A DNA stretch of 64,000 bases from Casuarina equisetifolia. Its lineage: Eukaryota > Streptophyta > Magnoliopsida > Fagales > Casuarinaceae. Positions within the stretch are counted from its first letter, which is position 1. Each line of letters begins with the position of its first letter. Location: contig CM052356.1 in NCBI GenBank assembly GCA_028551475.1, positions 17,263,884 to 17,327,883 of the forward strand. Direction: 5' to 3'. The translations under genes and the position numbers were made by a program. This document shows positions 24,801 through 36,975 of the stretch, one piece after another. Below the pieces are notes generated by a model. It searched no databases and had not been told where the DNA came from. It saw only the letters and a program-made list of their open reading frames with translations.

Positions 24801-26145
24801 ATACTCAGGTTTTCATTTTTTTCTGAAATTCGTATCTTTTCCTCATCCTTATCACTGTCTTCATGACATTGCAATTGCTAAGATGGTCCTCGGATAAATC
24901 TGCCAAACTTGAATGATGGATTGATCTTCTTTTTGTCAGCTAGAACTCTTATTTTCTAATTTTTAAGTCCAAAAACTGGGGTGATTTTGATATTATGTTA
25001 TCAGTTTTATGTACATATTCACTGGAGCATCACTTATACTACATATTGGTTTGTTTGGGTTTCAATCTGCAAGAGATGGGGTGATGCTAGACAAATTTTG
25101 CATATACTGTCTTTTTTTCTTTGCTGGTATATTGGCACAATCTCATCCGAGTTATGCCTTCATCAAGAAAAAATGATTCTGACTTTGCTGAATTCAATCA
25201 TCTTTATTTCCACCATTGCATCAAGAGATAATCTGGATTGCTTTCGCCGTCAAATTTGATGAATGGATTGTACAAAACTACCTTAATAAATTTTTGTTTG
25301 ACCTTTCGAAGTTGATGAAGAATTTCATTTATGTTTTTCTTTTGAATCCTACAAAAGTGACTTAATTTGAAGTGATGCGAAGTTTGCATTTTCAACCCTG
25401 CAAGGAAGACGTTGTATTTGTTATTCCTGGATTTTAGTTGGTCGGTCAGTTATAGTTTGGTTGGTTGCTTTATTGTTTCTTCTTCTGGGTGTCCAAGCTG
25501 ACTAAAATTTTAATATATGAAACCTTTAATTTTAATTGAGGTCATGTCAAATTATGTGCTTTGTCTGCGAACTTTTTCCGTTGGCTTTTTTGGTTTAGAG
25601 GGAGGGAAAATTAGGAAGCTTCCCTTTGAGTTTTGGTGATATAACAACCGACCCATAAAATTCCCTCAGTCTTGAAGTGCCCTGACATTTAAAAGTTCCA
25701 TTGAACCCATCCTAAGAAAACCTTGTGAACCCAAAATGTCCTTTCTATCAGCTGTACAGACAGAATATTATACCATTATGTGTGTAAAAGTAGAGTAAAT
25801 TGGGGTGTAGCTTCTATGTTCAAGTAAATGGTTTTTATTTGATATAATGTAAGCATCAGGGTAATTTCTCTTGTTAATGCTATCTATCCTTTGCACGCTG
25901 CAGAAAAAAGTTGTATCATATTTTTCCAATGTAGAACCCGACCTTTTATCTGGTATCTTTGGAGTACAGGCACTGTTGATGCAATAATTAAAATGATCCG
26001 CTACGAAGGATTGCCTGGATTTTACAAGGGAATGAGCACCAAGATAGTACAGAGTGTTTTTGCAGCTTCTGTACTTTTCATGGTTAAGGAGGAGCTTGTT
26101 AAGGCATACACGACTGTAGCAGGAAAAGTCACAAAGTCACGTTAA
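18854..26145 (+). CDS. PXN: Peroxisomal NAD carrier (mitochondrial carrier family)
   Basis: Eleven exons: 18854-18934, 19058-19183, 19293-19367, 21313-21443, 21699-21753, 22552-22704, 23957-24025, 24107-24214, 24331-24399, 24754-24808, 25970-26145. All are GT-AG and total 1098 bases (365 residues). The three carrier repeats are visible, with signatures PLQTVNTR, PIWVLVTR and PLLVVKSR. PXN-specific stretches include NGLAGAGGGIIAQ at the N-terminus, GTAASQGIYYYFYQVF, and YEGLPGFYKGMSTKIVQSV near the C-terminus. Arabidopsis PXN imports NAD into peroxisomes, supporting beta-oxidation and photorespiration. The protein is about 30 residues longer than my recollection of PXN, mostly from a hydrophilic insert after repeat 1's signature. 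An in-frame ATG at 18806 would add 16 basic residues; the 18854 start matches the family. Confidence 0.95.
21227..21297. repeat. 27-bp tandem repeat, 2.6 copies, just upstream of a PXN splice acceptor
   Basis: The unit TTGACATAATTAATTTGTTC plus seven more bases starts at 21227, 21254 and 21281 (partial). It ends 15 bases before the acceptor AG at 21311-21312. Confidence 0.9.
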
Positions 26146-26507
26146 ACTCAAGTACGTTAAATGGCTTATTTTGGCCTACTGGCTCTCCTCGGTTTGTAAG
26201 TCGTCGCTTCACAAATAGCGATAAATTTGTTATTGTGAACGCTCGACGGACGCGTTGAAACTAAAGATCTGCGCTACCCGGTGCCCACCTTGAGACACTA
26301 CATCAATTTATTTATGATGTCTGGTAACTGTGTTACTTTAGACCATGTAATTTGAAGTAACAGGGGCACTGTAGAGATTATTTTCAGACAATCTCATCAA
26401 ATGATATCGTTATATAATACAGAAAGAAGATCGTACATGAATCTTTATCATAGTTGACAAATTATGTACATTACTTACTCTATATCGCCCAAAAAATGTT
26501 ACTGTTG
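26146..26507. other. Short convergent spacer between PXN and ABC1K stops
   Basis: Only 362 bases separate the two stop codons on opposite strands, so both 3' untranslated regions must be placed here. Nothing else is seen. Confidence 0.6.
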
Positions 26508-29500
26508 TCACAATGTCGAAGTCGAACCAGCCGTTGGAGCTCGGAGTACTTGTTGCAGTAAACGTGCAGCAAGACGTTGAGTTATCCCACCAATAACACG
26601 TCCCCCTAGAGTACGTGCCTCAGGCTCTTGAAGGACCTGTTAACATGTCCAGTCTTTATAAGACTTCAATATATCACTAATATTGTGCATTCAGTAAGTA
26701 CTTTTCAGTTTCGATCCTTCAATAAGTTTCATCAGAAGAATCTACTGCAATTAAATACTGAGTTGCTCATTCTTTTGGCAGTCTTCGATTAGGATGTCTT
26801 TCTAGCCATCACGACATCAAAACTTAGGTAAATATCAAAACCTTTGGTCCCTTTTTTCTTCATCTTTCCTTTTGTGCCCGCAAAACTCTAACAAAGCTCA
26901 GAGCTAAACAGCCACATTTATATGTTTCCAGTGATACAAATGGAAAACTATTATTCCCGTCAGCTAAAAGCATTAGGAATTGTTCCGGATCATAATTATA
27001 ACGGTGGAAAAGGAAGCTCGAAAAATTTAGGATTTGTTATCTTCTTGTCATTAGCGTCTTCTACTGTGGTTAGTCCCCTTTTCAGCTCTCTAGTGTTTAT
27101 GAAACAATTATTTTCTTTCCAATCTTATAGCCACTGAAAACAAGGAAAAGATATAAGGAAAAAGTACAAGATGCTGCTCTTACCAGCAAAATAGGCTGCA
27201 GATCTGCTGGATCAAACTGTTCAGATGATCGAAGCAGTCCCCAAATCCTTAAAACTTGATCTCGAAGCTCGATCATGCTTTCCTGTTCTGCGGTACTCAT
27301 CGCAAGAGGCCCGGTTGAATTGCCATTAAATATTAGAGTTCTCATAAGATCAGGAATATACTGGTATGAATCGATAACTGTGCCCAAAACAAAAGCTTCA
27401 GTAACACGGACAGCCTCTTTGATAACTAAATTCCTCAGTTCCTCACCCTCTGCACCCAACAATAGCTTCAAAACTGGTTGTAAAGCTTCTTTTGCAGTGA
27501 AGTCCCTATCTTTTTTCCCCTGTACTAGTAAATTTTCGAGTCTGTTCCACCTGCAATGAGCCAAACATTAACTTGTTTCAAGTGGGTCCATGACAATAAA
27601 CAATATCCAATTAGAAGCAGAAGATAAGATAGAAGCAAAAGCCATACCTGAACTTCCCATCCTTAAAAAGCAGCTCAATAAGGGCATCTCTGAGATATGG
27701 ATTTGGATCTGTAAGAAGCCTTTTAGCGAAGTATGGATATGATGCTGCCAGCACCTTGAAATTTGGATCAGCATAAAGTGCTAAACCTTCCAGTACCGTA
27801 AGCGACCTCAATATCAATGCATAATATGCCGGAACTGCACTAACAAGCCAAGCATCAAATTTCAGCAAAAGAATCATGAGGAAAGCATACAACTATGCTA
27901 TTCTGGAATCACAGAAAGGATGTTATGAACTCAAAGAAATCAGTCTTCTCCATATTTTTTTTGCGTCTTTCTCTTCAAGAGCAAGGAGTTAACAACAGGG
28001 GGGACAATACCCCTCCATCAGACTTTCCAATGTGAAAAGAAGCACAAATGAATCCTCAGCAACTTGGTTCTATGATTCACTACATTAATTGGACTCTTCA
28101 TTACCAATGACCTAACCCTGCTGAAATTGAACAGATTTAAATAACCTTACAGCTTGAAAATCATTCACAACATAACAACTCACCATCGAATGGATATTGA
28201 TATAAAACTGCACCCAGACCATCCACTAATGTTTTGAAGTTTAGTTCACTAACAGTTGAATTAAGAGCATCGTCAAAGAAGTTTCGAAGTGCTGGCACAA
28301 TTGGAGAAACGTCTACATTGGGCGACAAAAAATCAAGAGCATAGTAATCTCGAGCCATAGCTTCATAGTCTCTATTAACCATGTGAACAACATGACCTAT
28401 AATAGCAAATCTTGCTTCTTCGGGAGTCTCACTCATCATTCCAAAGTCAAGGAAGGCAAGTTTTCCCTCAGGCGTTGCCAAGAGATTACCAGGATGAGGA
28501 TCTGCATGAAAATATCCATACTCAAGTAGCTGTCTCAGGCTGCATTGTATACCTGTGTTCACCAGATCCAAAACCCTTAAACCTTGACTTTCAATGGCAT
28601 CTTGCTCATTTAGTTTTACTCCATCAACCCACTCCATTGTCAATACTTTGCCACTGGTGTAATCCCAGAAAATATCTGGGACAAGGACATCTTCCTTGTC
28701 CGCATACAATTTCTTAAACCTCCTTGCGTTCTGCCCCTCCTGCAGGGACCTCTCAAAATTAACATCCAAACCTGAAAGAATCTTATACAAATTACAATAT
28801 TTACGGCTGAAGTGACCAGATGTTCTGTCTTCTCAAAAACATTTGATCAGGATAGAATGTACGTTTTATAGTAGAGAAAAACTAACCTGCACATAGTTGA
28901 GCTCTTGATAGACTCTACGTGCAAATTCATCAATAAGGGCAACAACATCACTGGATATTATGTCAACGTATTTATTTATCAAAAATCCTAGACCTCTTAT
29001 CAAGTAGAAGTCAAGTCCTATAGCTTCTTCAATACCAGGCCGTTGCACCTTGACGGCGACAAGCTGCCCAGAGTACTTCAGTTGAGCTTTATAAACTTGT
29101 CCTAAACTTGCTGCTGCAATTGGCGATGGAGATATCGATGAGAATATGGAATCAAGAGGTAGTCCCAACTCTCTCTCAATGCATGAGAATGCCTCTGCAT
29201 CTGGGAATGTCGGTAAAGCATCCTGCTCAATCACAATGACAGTGATACTTGTATTAGCATTGATATATAGCTGAATCACAATAAGACCAATAATCAGCCA
29301 ACACCCCCTCCCCCATTCTCTCTTCTCAAGTTTGAACTGGACGTTCCATTTGCAGAAAATTTTTCAATATCCCAGGGATACGATAATGGTTAAGCTTGTA
29401 AACCGACTTCCCGAACCCCGAAAAAATGAAATGATAATGATGATGGTTAGGAAACTAACAAATAGGGAAACAAGTTACAGCAGGGAAAGTATTGTCAGCG

Positions 29501-29509
29501 TGCAAGTAA

Positions 29510-29566
<57 letters not shown>

Positions 29567-30169
29567 AAGGAAGAAAATACCTGAAGTTCAGAGAGCTCTT
29601 CGAGATACTCCGGCGGGCAGATATCGGGCCTGGTCGACAAGCCCTGACCTATTTTCACAAAAGTAGGGCCTAATCGAGTGAAAATTCTTCTCAGCTCGGC
29701 GGCCCTAAGCCTTTTATTTTGATCGAGCTGGCCTTTCCTTTGGTCAACAAACAATTTTAAGCCGAACGAACTAACGGAAATCAAAATTTGCAGGGTCCTT
29801 CGCAGTACCTTATCCCGTTAAAGACGGAGAATTAATTAGATAAGCTTTTAATCTAACTGGAAACTGAAAAGGGAAAGAAGGGAGAACCTTGATCGGGCGG
29901 GAGCCGTATTTGACTGCAAGAAGCTCGGGGCTGTAGACGGTAGCATTGGCGGCACGTTCCATGGCCCTTGCCTCTGCCTGCAAGTCGTCGGTTCGGTCCC
30001 CTCTCAAGACAAGCCCAGACCCACCGGGCCCATCCCTCAGTGCAGGCACAGTTCTAGGTCTCGCCTCCACCAAGGCCGCTCGGGCAGGAAATAGTCTAAA
30101 AGGTTTTCTTCGAGCGGAGCCTCCCCGGCATAAAGAAAACGGCTGACCGCCGGCGACAAGAATACTCAT
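26508..30169 (-). CDS. Plastid ABC1K (UbiB/ADCK-type) atypical protein kinase
   Basis: Seven exons: 30169..29888, 29808..29581, 29222..28887, 28739..28184, 27834..27648, 27550..27184, 26636..26508. They total 2085 bases (694 residues). The first ~60 residues are Ala/Arg/Ser-rich with few acidic residues, like a plastid transit peptide. The ABC1 core shows the KxGQ motif (KIGQ, 146-149), the Ala-rich nucleotide loop (AAASLGQV, 206-213), the conserved lysine (VAVKVQRP, K228), HADPHPGN at 360-367 and DFG at 380-382, so all key residues are intact. ABC1K proteins sit in plastoglobules or envelopes and control prenylquinone metabolism and stress responses. It resembles the ABC1K6-like branch as I recall it, but I do not assign a number. 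Intron 1 is only 79 bases, with a pyrimidine-poor acceptor. An upstream in-frame ATG at 30214 is possible. Confidence 0.92.
29511..29561. repeat. (GA)25 microsatellite beside an ABC1K splice donor
   Basis: A perfect GA run on the plus strand (CT on the gene strand) beginning 19 bases into the second ABC1K intron. Confidence 0.92.
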
Positions 30170-30796
30170 GGCTGTGCTGGTTTTTGAATTAGAGGGAACC
30201 AGGCAAAATGGCAACCGGGCAGCGGATGGAAGGGCAGCCGGCGTAATTAAAGCAGAAGTGGGCTTTTTGCGTGTTCTCTAGGTCCACCAAATCAACTGGG
30301 AATGGCGTGTTGCCATTTCCTAGATTGTTGGCCCGTTTCGTACCACAAAAACCCTGTGCGTATCGATGCAGAATAAAACAAAAATTTTGAGGCACACTTC
30401 TAAAATCTGCATTGTTCACCGCATGTACATTAGGAATTTTATGGACTTACGATAATACAGAAGTTGAAGTGAACAAGAATCTAATCTGCGTTGATTCTCT
30501 TAAAAAGGTATCAAATATTCAACATGAAACAGATAAGTAAGAAATTGTAAATATGAAAAATATGTTAGCTAGAGATTCGTTCTAGTTTGTCGGCATATGC
30601 AATTGCCTGCAAAATTTAAGTTTGAATGAGCCTGCGATGAACTACCACATCATTTCAGTTGTAGCCATTGAAGTAGGCTTAAAACGGTATCTGTCAAGAT
30701 TTTCAAATGTTCTGGAAAATCGAATCAAATGAAACCAAGACTTCGTCACGTTTCTAAAGTCTCTACTATACACTAGGGTTTAGAATAGCATGTCAT

Positions 30797-31198
30797 GTTT
30801 TAAGATGAAACACTCCAAAAAAAAGGATATCTTAAGAAGAAGATATAGAGGATATTGTCCCACATTAGAAGAGGTAATTGGGAGGTCTTAAGTTTAGAAT
30901 GATCTAAGTAATTCTACTTAATAGACTAATCTTTTAGGTTAGAGTTTTAAATTCTTCATTTATAACTTGTTGAGACGGATTATAGTCATATAAAATGTAT
31001 GTGCCACATTGGAGGCAATGTGAGTTTGAGTGAGAGAAAATGTTATATTCTAAAATAAAACACCTTAAGAGAGAGGATATTCAATAAATGAGATATAGAG
31101 AACATTATCCCATATTAGAAATGCAAGTGAAAAGTTTTGAGTTTATAAGGGTCTAAATAACTTTATCTAACAATTTAGTATTTCGAGTTAGAGTTTCA
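30797..31198. repeat. Diverged direct repeat, two ~150-bp copies about 250 bp apart
   Basis: Both copies share, in order, a run near GATGAAACAC/AATAAAACAC, AGAGAGGATAT-like sequence, GATATAGAG followed by a TATTGTCCCACATTAG-like motif, a GTCTAAATAACTT-like stretch, and GTTAGAGTTT. The motif TCCCACATTAG is common in plant LTR remnants, so old LTR fragments are a likely source (inference). Confidence 0.55.
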
Positions 31199-31886
31199 AG
31201 CACATGAAAAAGCAGCTAGCTTGTCATGGTAGGCTTAAAAGAGAGCTTGACCATCATTTGTAACCTAAGGTAGGTTTAGAACAAGTAAGTGTATGTTACA
31301 ATCTTAAGCTACCATGTCAAAAGACCTAACCTATTGGCAAATTCATAAATTTTATGTTTGAATTGTAACATTTATCTCACTCTTAAACCAACCGTAACTC
31401 TCCTTGAGGTTATTTTAATTGCTTTTATTCTTCTCAAATCAAAGTTTCCATCAATGCAATGATAGGCAACCATACTTTACTAAAACAAGACGTAGGTGAA
31501 ATCTTATTAAAGTAATGCGTTGTTTATGCATTTCAAAAATCACTTTCTTTTTTCTTTTTACAATTCGTAAACATTTTTAATTTAGTCATTATAAACCGTT
31601 AACTTATCCAGTTTCCAGTTAAATATCATTTCATTCAAGTCCTTACAGTGCGATATGTCAACTAAGAGATTCTAAAATGGCATGTCCTTTGATACCTTTG
31701 AAACGATATTGTCACTGAGGCCTTCTAAATCGTTCAGGCCTTTCCTAGGCGACATGCCATTGAAACACAGCAAACTAGTAACTTGTTTGAGTATTTTCAA
31801 AACACTTCATTACTAGGCCTTTCAAAAACAAGTGTCATATAGGTTTTTCCAAAACAATTTTTTCTTTTAGTACAATATAATTTTTA

Positions 31887-31890
<4 letters not shown>

Positions 31891-31922
<32 letters not shown>
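31891..31922. repeat. (CT)16 microsatellite
   Basis: An uninterrupted CT run about 275 bases upstream of the PLM-like start codon. Confidence 0.9.
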
Positions 31923-31925
<3 letters not shown>

Positions 31926-32196
31926 CAACTAGAAGAAAATCTTAAATTCTCGTTATAAAGTTGCTGGTATATTTCTACAGGACAATTAATAAATAAAAGC
32001 TTTAATAGATGTTCTTTTTTAAATCAAAATATGGTAACAATACGGCAAGGACTACAATTAAGGTAAACGTAGTTTCTCACTACTTTAAAAAAGGTAAGCG
32101 GAGTTTCTCACTACTTTGTCCAAAGCTTATAACCCCCAACCTCCATTTTCCAACTTACACTCCTTTTCCTCTCTCTGCCTGCACCTTGGGTTCACC

Positions 32197-35100
32197 ATGC
32201 GGTGGCCAGCGCCGGCAGGTCTCGGCCTCGCTGCCCTGTCATATGTGTTGATAGACTACCTCCGCTACTTGTCTCCGGAATGGCACGCGCGTCTTCAGCC
32301 AGCACTCTGGTCCGTACTCGCTCTAATCGCCGTCATTCGCATCCCTTTCTACAAGCACTGGGCCTCTGAGTTTCGTGCGGCCATACCTTTCGTTGCTTCC
32401 ATGATCTTCATGCTGTTAGCTCTCCTCTTTGAAGCTCTCTCTGTGCGCTTCGTCACCGCCGTGCTTGGCCTTGATTGGCACCGGTAAGCCATTGCAGTCC
32501 TGTATATTTATGCCAGTACATAAGTTTTGGTTTTCGAGCTCGAACGAGCGACCCATATGGTAAATCAGTGAAAATCTGAAGCTTTTAGTTTGTTGAGGGC
32601 TTCTCATAGCGTGCAATTATGTGGATCTAGTTTAATTTTCCTTCCTCTACATTCTGCTGAAGCTTAAATTTTTTGTTCTTACTGCACTTTGTCAGATTAT
32701 GAGGTTCTGCGAAATATGAACATGGGTTCAAGATTTGGTTTCTATACAAGTTTCGGAACTATTGGGTTTGCGGGATTGTTTGAGTTTTTGTAGGATTTGA
32801 TCTAATCATATGTATTTGGAAAGTGGTTCGGATCATAAATGCGGGATTAGTAAAGCATTAACAAAGCCGTTGACTTCATTTTCGCTGACGAAAATGCAAA
32901 AATAGATGTTGGTATTAGCAAGTAATTAACGGCAACCGATTGGGGATGCAAAACTTGTTTCAGGTGTGGCATATTTTGCTTCTTTCCCTTTTGTGGGTTG
33001 GTCAGTCCATAGCCTCGCAGTTGCATAACAGAGTATCGTAGAATATTCTATGCGCTTCTGCTTCTAGACTTGTAACTCTGTAACGTTAATGACTACAATT
33101 AAGGTAAGATAGCATCTTCATTGGACTTCCGTAATTACGTGCGAAATATAAAAGATAGACTCATCATTGTAGCATATTTTGGATTTCATTGGCAATTGCG
33201 TTGTTCTGGCGCTTCGCTACATAAATAGGATGTCACTGTTTTGTTTCTCCAAAAGAATAAAAAAGGTTTAATGCGTTTTTGGGGCCAATAATCTCATTGG
33301 CTCAATACTGTAGTGATGTCCTGCACCCTTATGTATTAGAGTCACTTATTAGCTTGTTGGAGGACATCATGACTGACCTCGAGTCATATTTGAAACTGAG
33401 GCAGAGTCCGTTTCAAATGTAATACTGACCCTTAGAAGAGTTGGATGTATTTCATCTCTTAGCAAAGGAAGCATTCCACTGCAAATACGCATTCTAGTAC
33501 TACAATTGCAAATTTAGTTTGTTTAAGGAATAGAAAGGCTTTTTGTTTCCAAAAGAAAATTTTAATTTATTTAACTTAGGCATTGACTCTTTACTCGATG
33601 GTATGACAATACACCCTAATCAGGTCATAAGGGAAATGGATGTCGGTTTTGAAGGTTAAAAGCATCATATTACCCACTTTTATTCATTTTCTCTTTTGAA
33701 TTTTTTCAGTTGGTAGCTGTTGATGGGTATGAAGCCAGTGTTTACATATTTGAAATCAATATTATCTAATATTTGGGGCACTTGTAACTCATGATTGTTT
33801 ATTTATTTATTTACTTTTATTATATATATGTGTATATATTTTAAAAAAAACTTGTAGATGTTCATTCATTCCACTCAGGCAAAAGCACCTGTTTTATGAT
33901 CTTTAAGCACCTTACATGGTGCTATGCGAAGCAATTAAATTGAAACATTAGCCTATTTGTGAGAAGCTTTTTATTCTTCTCAGCAATGTGTCACAGCTAC
34001 TGATCAATTGGTAATTGCTGTGCTTCCTAATGTGCATGTGCCATTGATTGAGAAAGAATTGTCATAGACTTAGTAATTAGGATGCTAATATGGATATCTT
34101 GCTAAGTAAAAGTTAGGAGGTGGAGGTTTATGTCTGTTTCTGAACAACCATCTGGAAAACCTGTATGGACATAAAATGGCCTTTTGGTTCCTTTTTTATT
34201 TAGTTATTTTCTATGAAACAGTAAAAGTTAAACTTATCTAAGTGTAAGATCTCCCAACCAGACAATCATGAGTTCTAGTGTGAAAGTTGATGCACTCTGT
34301 CATCTTGTCATTCATTCTCAGGGAATTCTGAAGATGATACCTTTAGTTTCCCATGGCATTTCTGCATTACTTATTGAATAGAAATTAAACAATGGGATTA
34401 TTGATTTCTTAACATTTGACAGTGATGCACGTCCTCTTCCTGACACTGGCCAGTGGTTACTCTTGGCTCTGAACGAGAAACTTCCTCATGCCATGGTAGA
34501 AATACTGAGAGCTCATATTATTGGACTGCATCATTTCCTAATGCTGTTTATCATGCTGGCTTTCTCTGTACTATTTGACTGCGTACAAGCTCCTGGCCTC
34601 GGGCTGGCTGCAAGATACATGTTCACCATGGCAATTGGCCGTATTCTTCGAGCCATAACTTTTGTATCCACCATCCTGCCATCAGCCAGGCCATGGTGTG
34701 CTACTGCTCGGTTTGAAGTTCCTGGATATCCTCATCGTTGGGCTCAGAAATATTATGTCCCTTATGCTTCAGATGCTAATTCTATTCGTCAGTTAATACG
34801 AGTGGATATGGCTTTTGGTATGTCTGTGTACTAAGTATATTTGCTTCTGTTCTTGATCTGATATATATGCATCTTCATAATGTTATTTACCTGACATGTT
34901 GACACAGATTTTGTGCACACTGTATGGTAATTTAATTTTTCTACCTACTTTAGGTTTACTGGGTTTTATGAATTTGTAACACTGCTTATGCCTTATTTTT
35001 TAATGCATATGTCCACTTCACTGCGTGGGAGCAGATCTCCAGATTCATAATATATGTTAATAGTTTTAGTGAAATGGAGTTTCCTAATTGTTTGACGATA

Positions 35101-36211
35101 TATGGCCGTGTCTTTGCAATAATGAAGCACCTCATAGTGGACCTTTTATACCATCTCAAATGCCCGATCCAACACTCTGCCAGAGGCTTCCTCACAACTC
35201 AAAAGACTTTAAGCAAGAAAAGAAGTAAAAATGAAAAAAAGTTTTCCATTTATCTTTTGCGGTTAAGTCTGGAATTACTTGGCAAACCACAACTTATGAT
35301 GTGTCATTTCTGATCGCATTAGTCTTGATAATTGTGCTTTCTAAACTGGGATTTATGCTTGTAGATAGGGCTTGAAGCATTTCTTTAAGTTGGAGTTTTG
35401 TGTTGGGAATGTCACGATCCTATATATTTCCCTTTTACTGATGCCCTTGTTTCTTCTGTACACATGTTTTGCTTGGTGGAAGTGGTGTTTGTTAACATTT
35501 TGATTTGTTGTATTGCAGCTGAGACTGGACGAGTCCCTCGTGACTACCAACCAGAATGGGGTTCAATGAGCTTCCTAATTGATTTCCTGCGGCCCACTGC
35601 TTCAGAGGGATCGTCGTGGTACCATATGCTAAAGAAAGCCGGAGGTGGCTGCAATGACCTCCTGTACAGTGGCCACATGCTTGTTGCCGTACTGACAGCT
35701 ATGGCTTGGACGGTAAAATACATAATTACTTAGTGAAACCACTTTTTATCTTGTGGTCATAATAGAAGCTACTGATTCTTGTTACCTCTTTATATCTTGA
35801 ACGTGGTTGCAGGAAGCTTATGGAGGTTTTAGCTCGGCTCTTATATGGCTTCTTGTAGCGCACAGTGCCCAGAGAGAGATACGGGAACGTCATCATTACA
35901 CCGTTGACTGTATTGTGGCCATATACGTAGGCTTCCTCCTCTGGAAAATGACAGGCCTTATCTGGCCTCCCAAAGATGCATCCCAACGTAGGCGGCTAAC
36001 CAAGCTTGAGAAAATCCAAGGTAGATTAATCCAAGCGGCCAAGGATTCGGACATGGAACAAGTAAGGGAGCTTCTCAAAGAGGTTGAGATGGGCAGTCAA
36101 GAGAGTCGGAACAAAGGCCTAAGCAGGGCCATGTTGGCGTTTGCTTCTGCCATCATTTTCACTGCACTCACCCTTGTTTTTCTGGCCTTCACGTGGACAA
36201 GCGACGGCTGA
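32197..36211 (+). CDS. PLM: PLM-like sphingomyelin-synthase-family membrane protein
   Basis: Four exons: 32197-32483, 34423-34817, 35519-35712, 35813-36211, all GT-AG, 1275 bases (424 residues). The protein has several hydrophobic helices (for example AAIPFVASMIFMLLALLFEA), then a PAP2-like C3/sphingomyelin-synthase core: SGHM at about 278-281 and HHYTVD at about 319-324, the His and His/Asp residues expected of this lipid phosphotransferase fold. A charged linker (KLEKIQGRLIQAAKDSDMEQ) precedes a C-terminal membrane helix. Arabidopsis PHLOEM UNLOADING MODULATOR (PLM), to which this looks orthologous, affects sphingolipid composition and plasmodesmal structure. It is followed on the same strand by thioredoxin y after 764 bases. 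The chosen ATG lies inside an open frame that extends upstream to 32116; MRWPAP is the better match. Confidence 0.9.
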
Positions 36212-36975
36212 TTTTCTTCAAACACAAGTGCTACGCTTCAGGACTGCACTTCTATGTTGCTTAGGACTGCAATTTTTGTACTAATTTTTGCGGGGAGTCA
36301 TTCCAGCGACCAAGGCCCCCCAAGAGTTGAGGCCAAAAACTGTTGCGGAGGAAATTTTGGGTGTGTAATCATTTGTTGCTTCTCGCTTGCTTGAGTTCCA
36401 TTTGATCACCCACATGTATGTTAAAACTGCCTTGTAAATCTCACTTGTATCCTAGATGTTGTCCATGGGTTGAATATTTTCAGTCCCATCTGCTGGGAAA
36501 GCTATAAGCTTTGTATATGTGTTCTTCATGGTTTTCATCCGCCTTTGTGGACCTATTTTGCCTTTCAGTGGAAGGAACTGGATTCCACGACTCTAGGCAC
36601 GCGTGGGATTAAATTTTCCACGAAGGTGGCAACGACAACTTACGGTCACCGCATCTAACCTTCCTCATCGTCGACACATCAGCAGGTCCACATGTATCAG
36701 ACACCCAAAGTCAAATTACCCAGGCATTTACGGTCCCTCTATTGAGTCGCCCTAATCCGACGGTCAGCAACGCAGACATACGAGTAAAATCCAACCCCAA
36801 GGCGACTGCCAAATGGTGTCTGTTCTTTTCCACGCGCTCACACCCCTTATTTGTCTCTTCCTCGGACATCATTTTCCCCTCGCAAAACAGATATATTTTA
36901 CTTTCCTTTCGTTTCCGATTTATCCCAACTGTAGCCAAGTATTTCCGTGGAGATTCTTCTTGAGGTTGGCTTCTA
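36212..36975. other. Spacer between PLM-like gene and thioredoxin y
   Basis: It contains the PLM 3' region and thioredoxin promoter/leader. The minus-strand frame at 36711-36938 lies over the thioredoxin leader and has no family signature. Confidence 0.5.

Larger units (their letters stand above)
30170..32196. other. Divergent spacer between ABC1K and PLM-like gene
   Basis: It holds both promoters, two diverged copies of a roughly 150-base block (about 30797-30955 and 31050-31198) and a CT microsatellite at 31891-31922. I see no gene. Confidence 0.5.

Noticed and set aside
28161-28790. Extra N-terminal residues (GLDVNFERSLQ) before EGQNARR in the ABC1K gene
   Set aside because: They are the open intron end. 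The acceptor TGCAG at 28740 joins LNYVQ to EGQNARR in phase, as the family requires; the upstream AG acceptor would shift the frame.
35398-35518. Apparent N-terminal extension of PLM exon 3
   Set aside because: This is intron sequence that happens to stay open. The acceptor at 35518 joins exon 2 in phase and matches the family.
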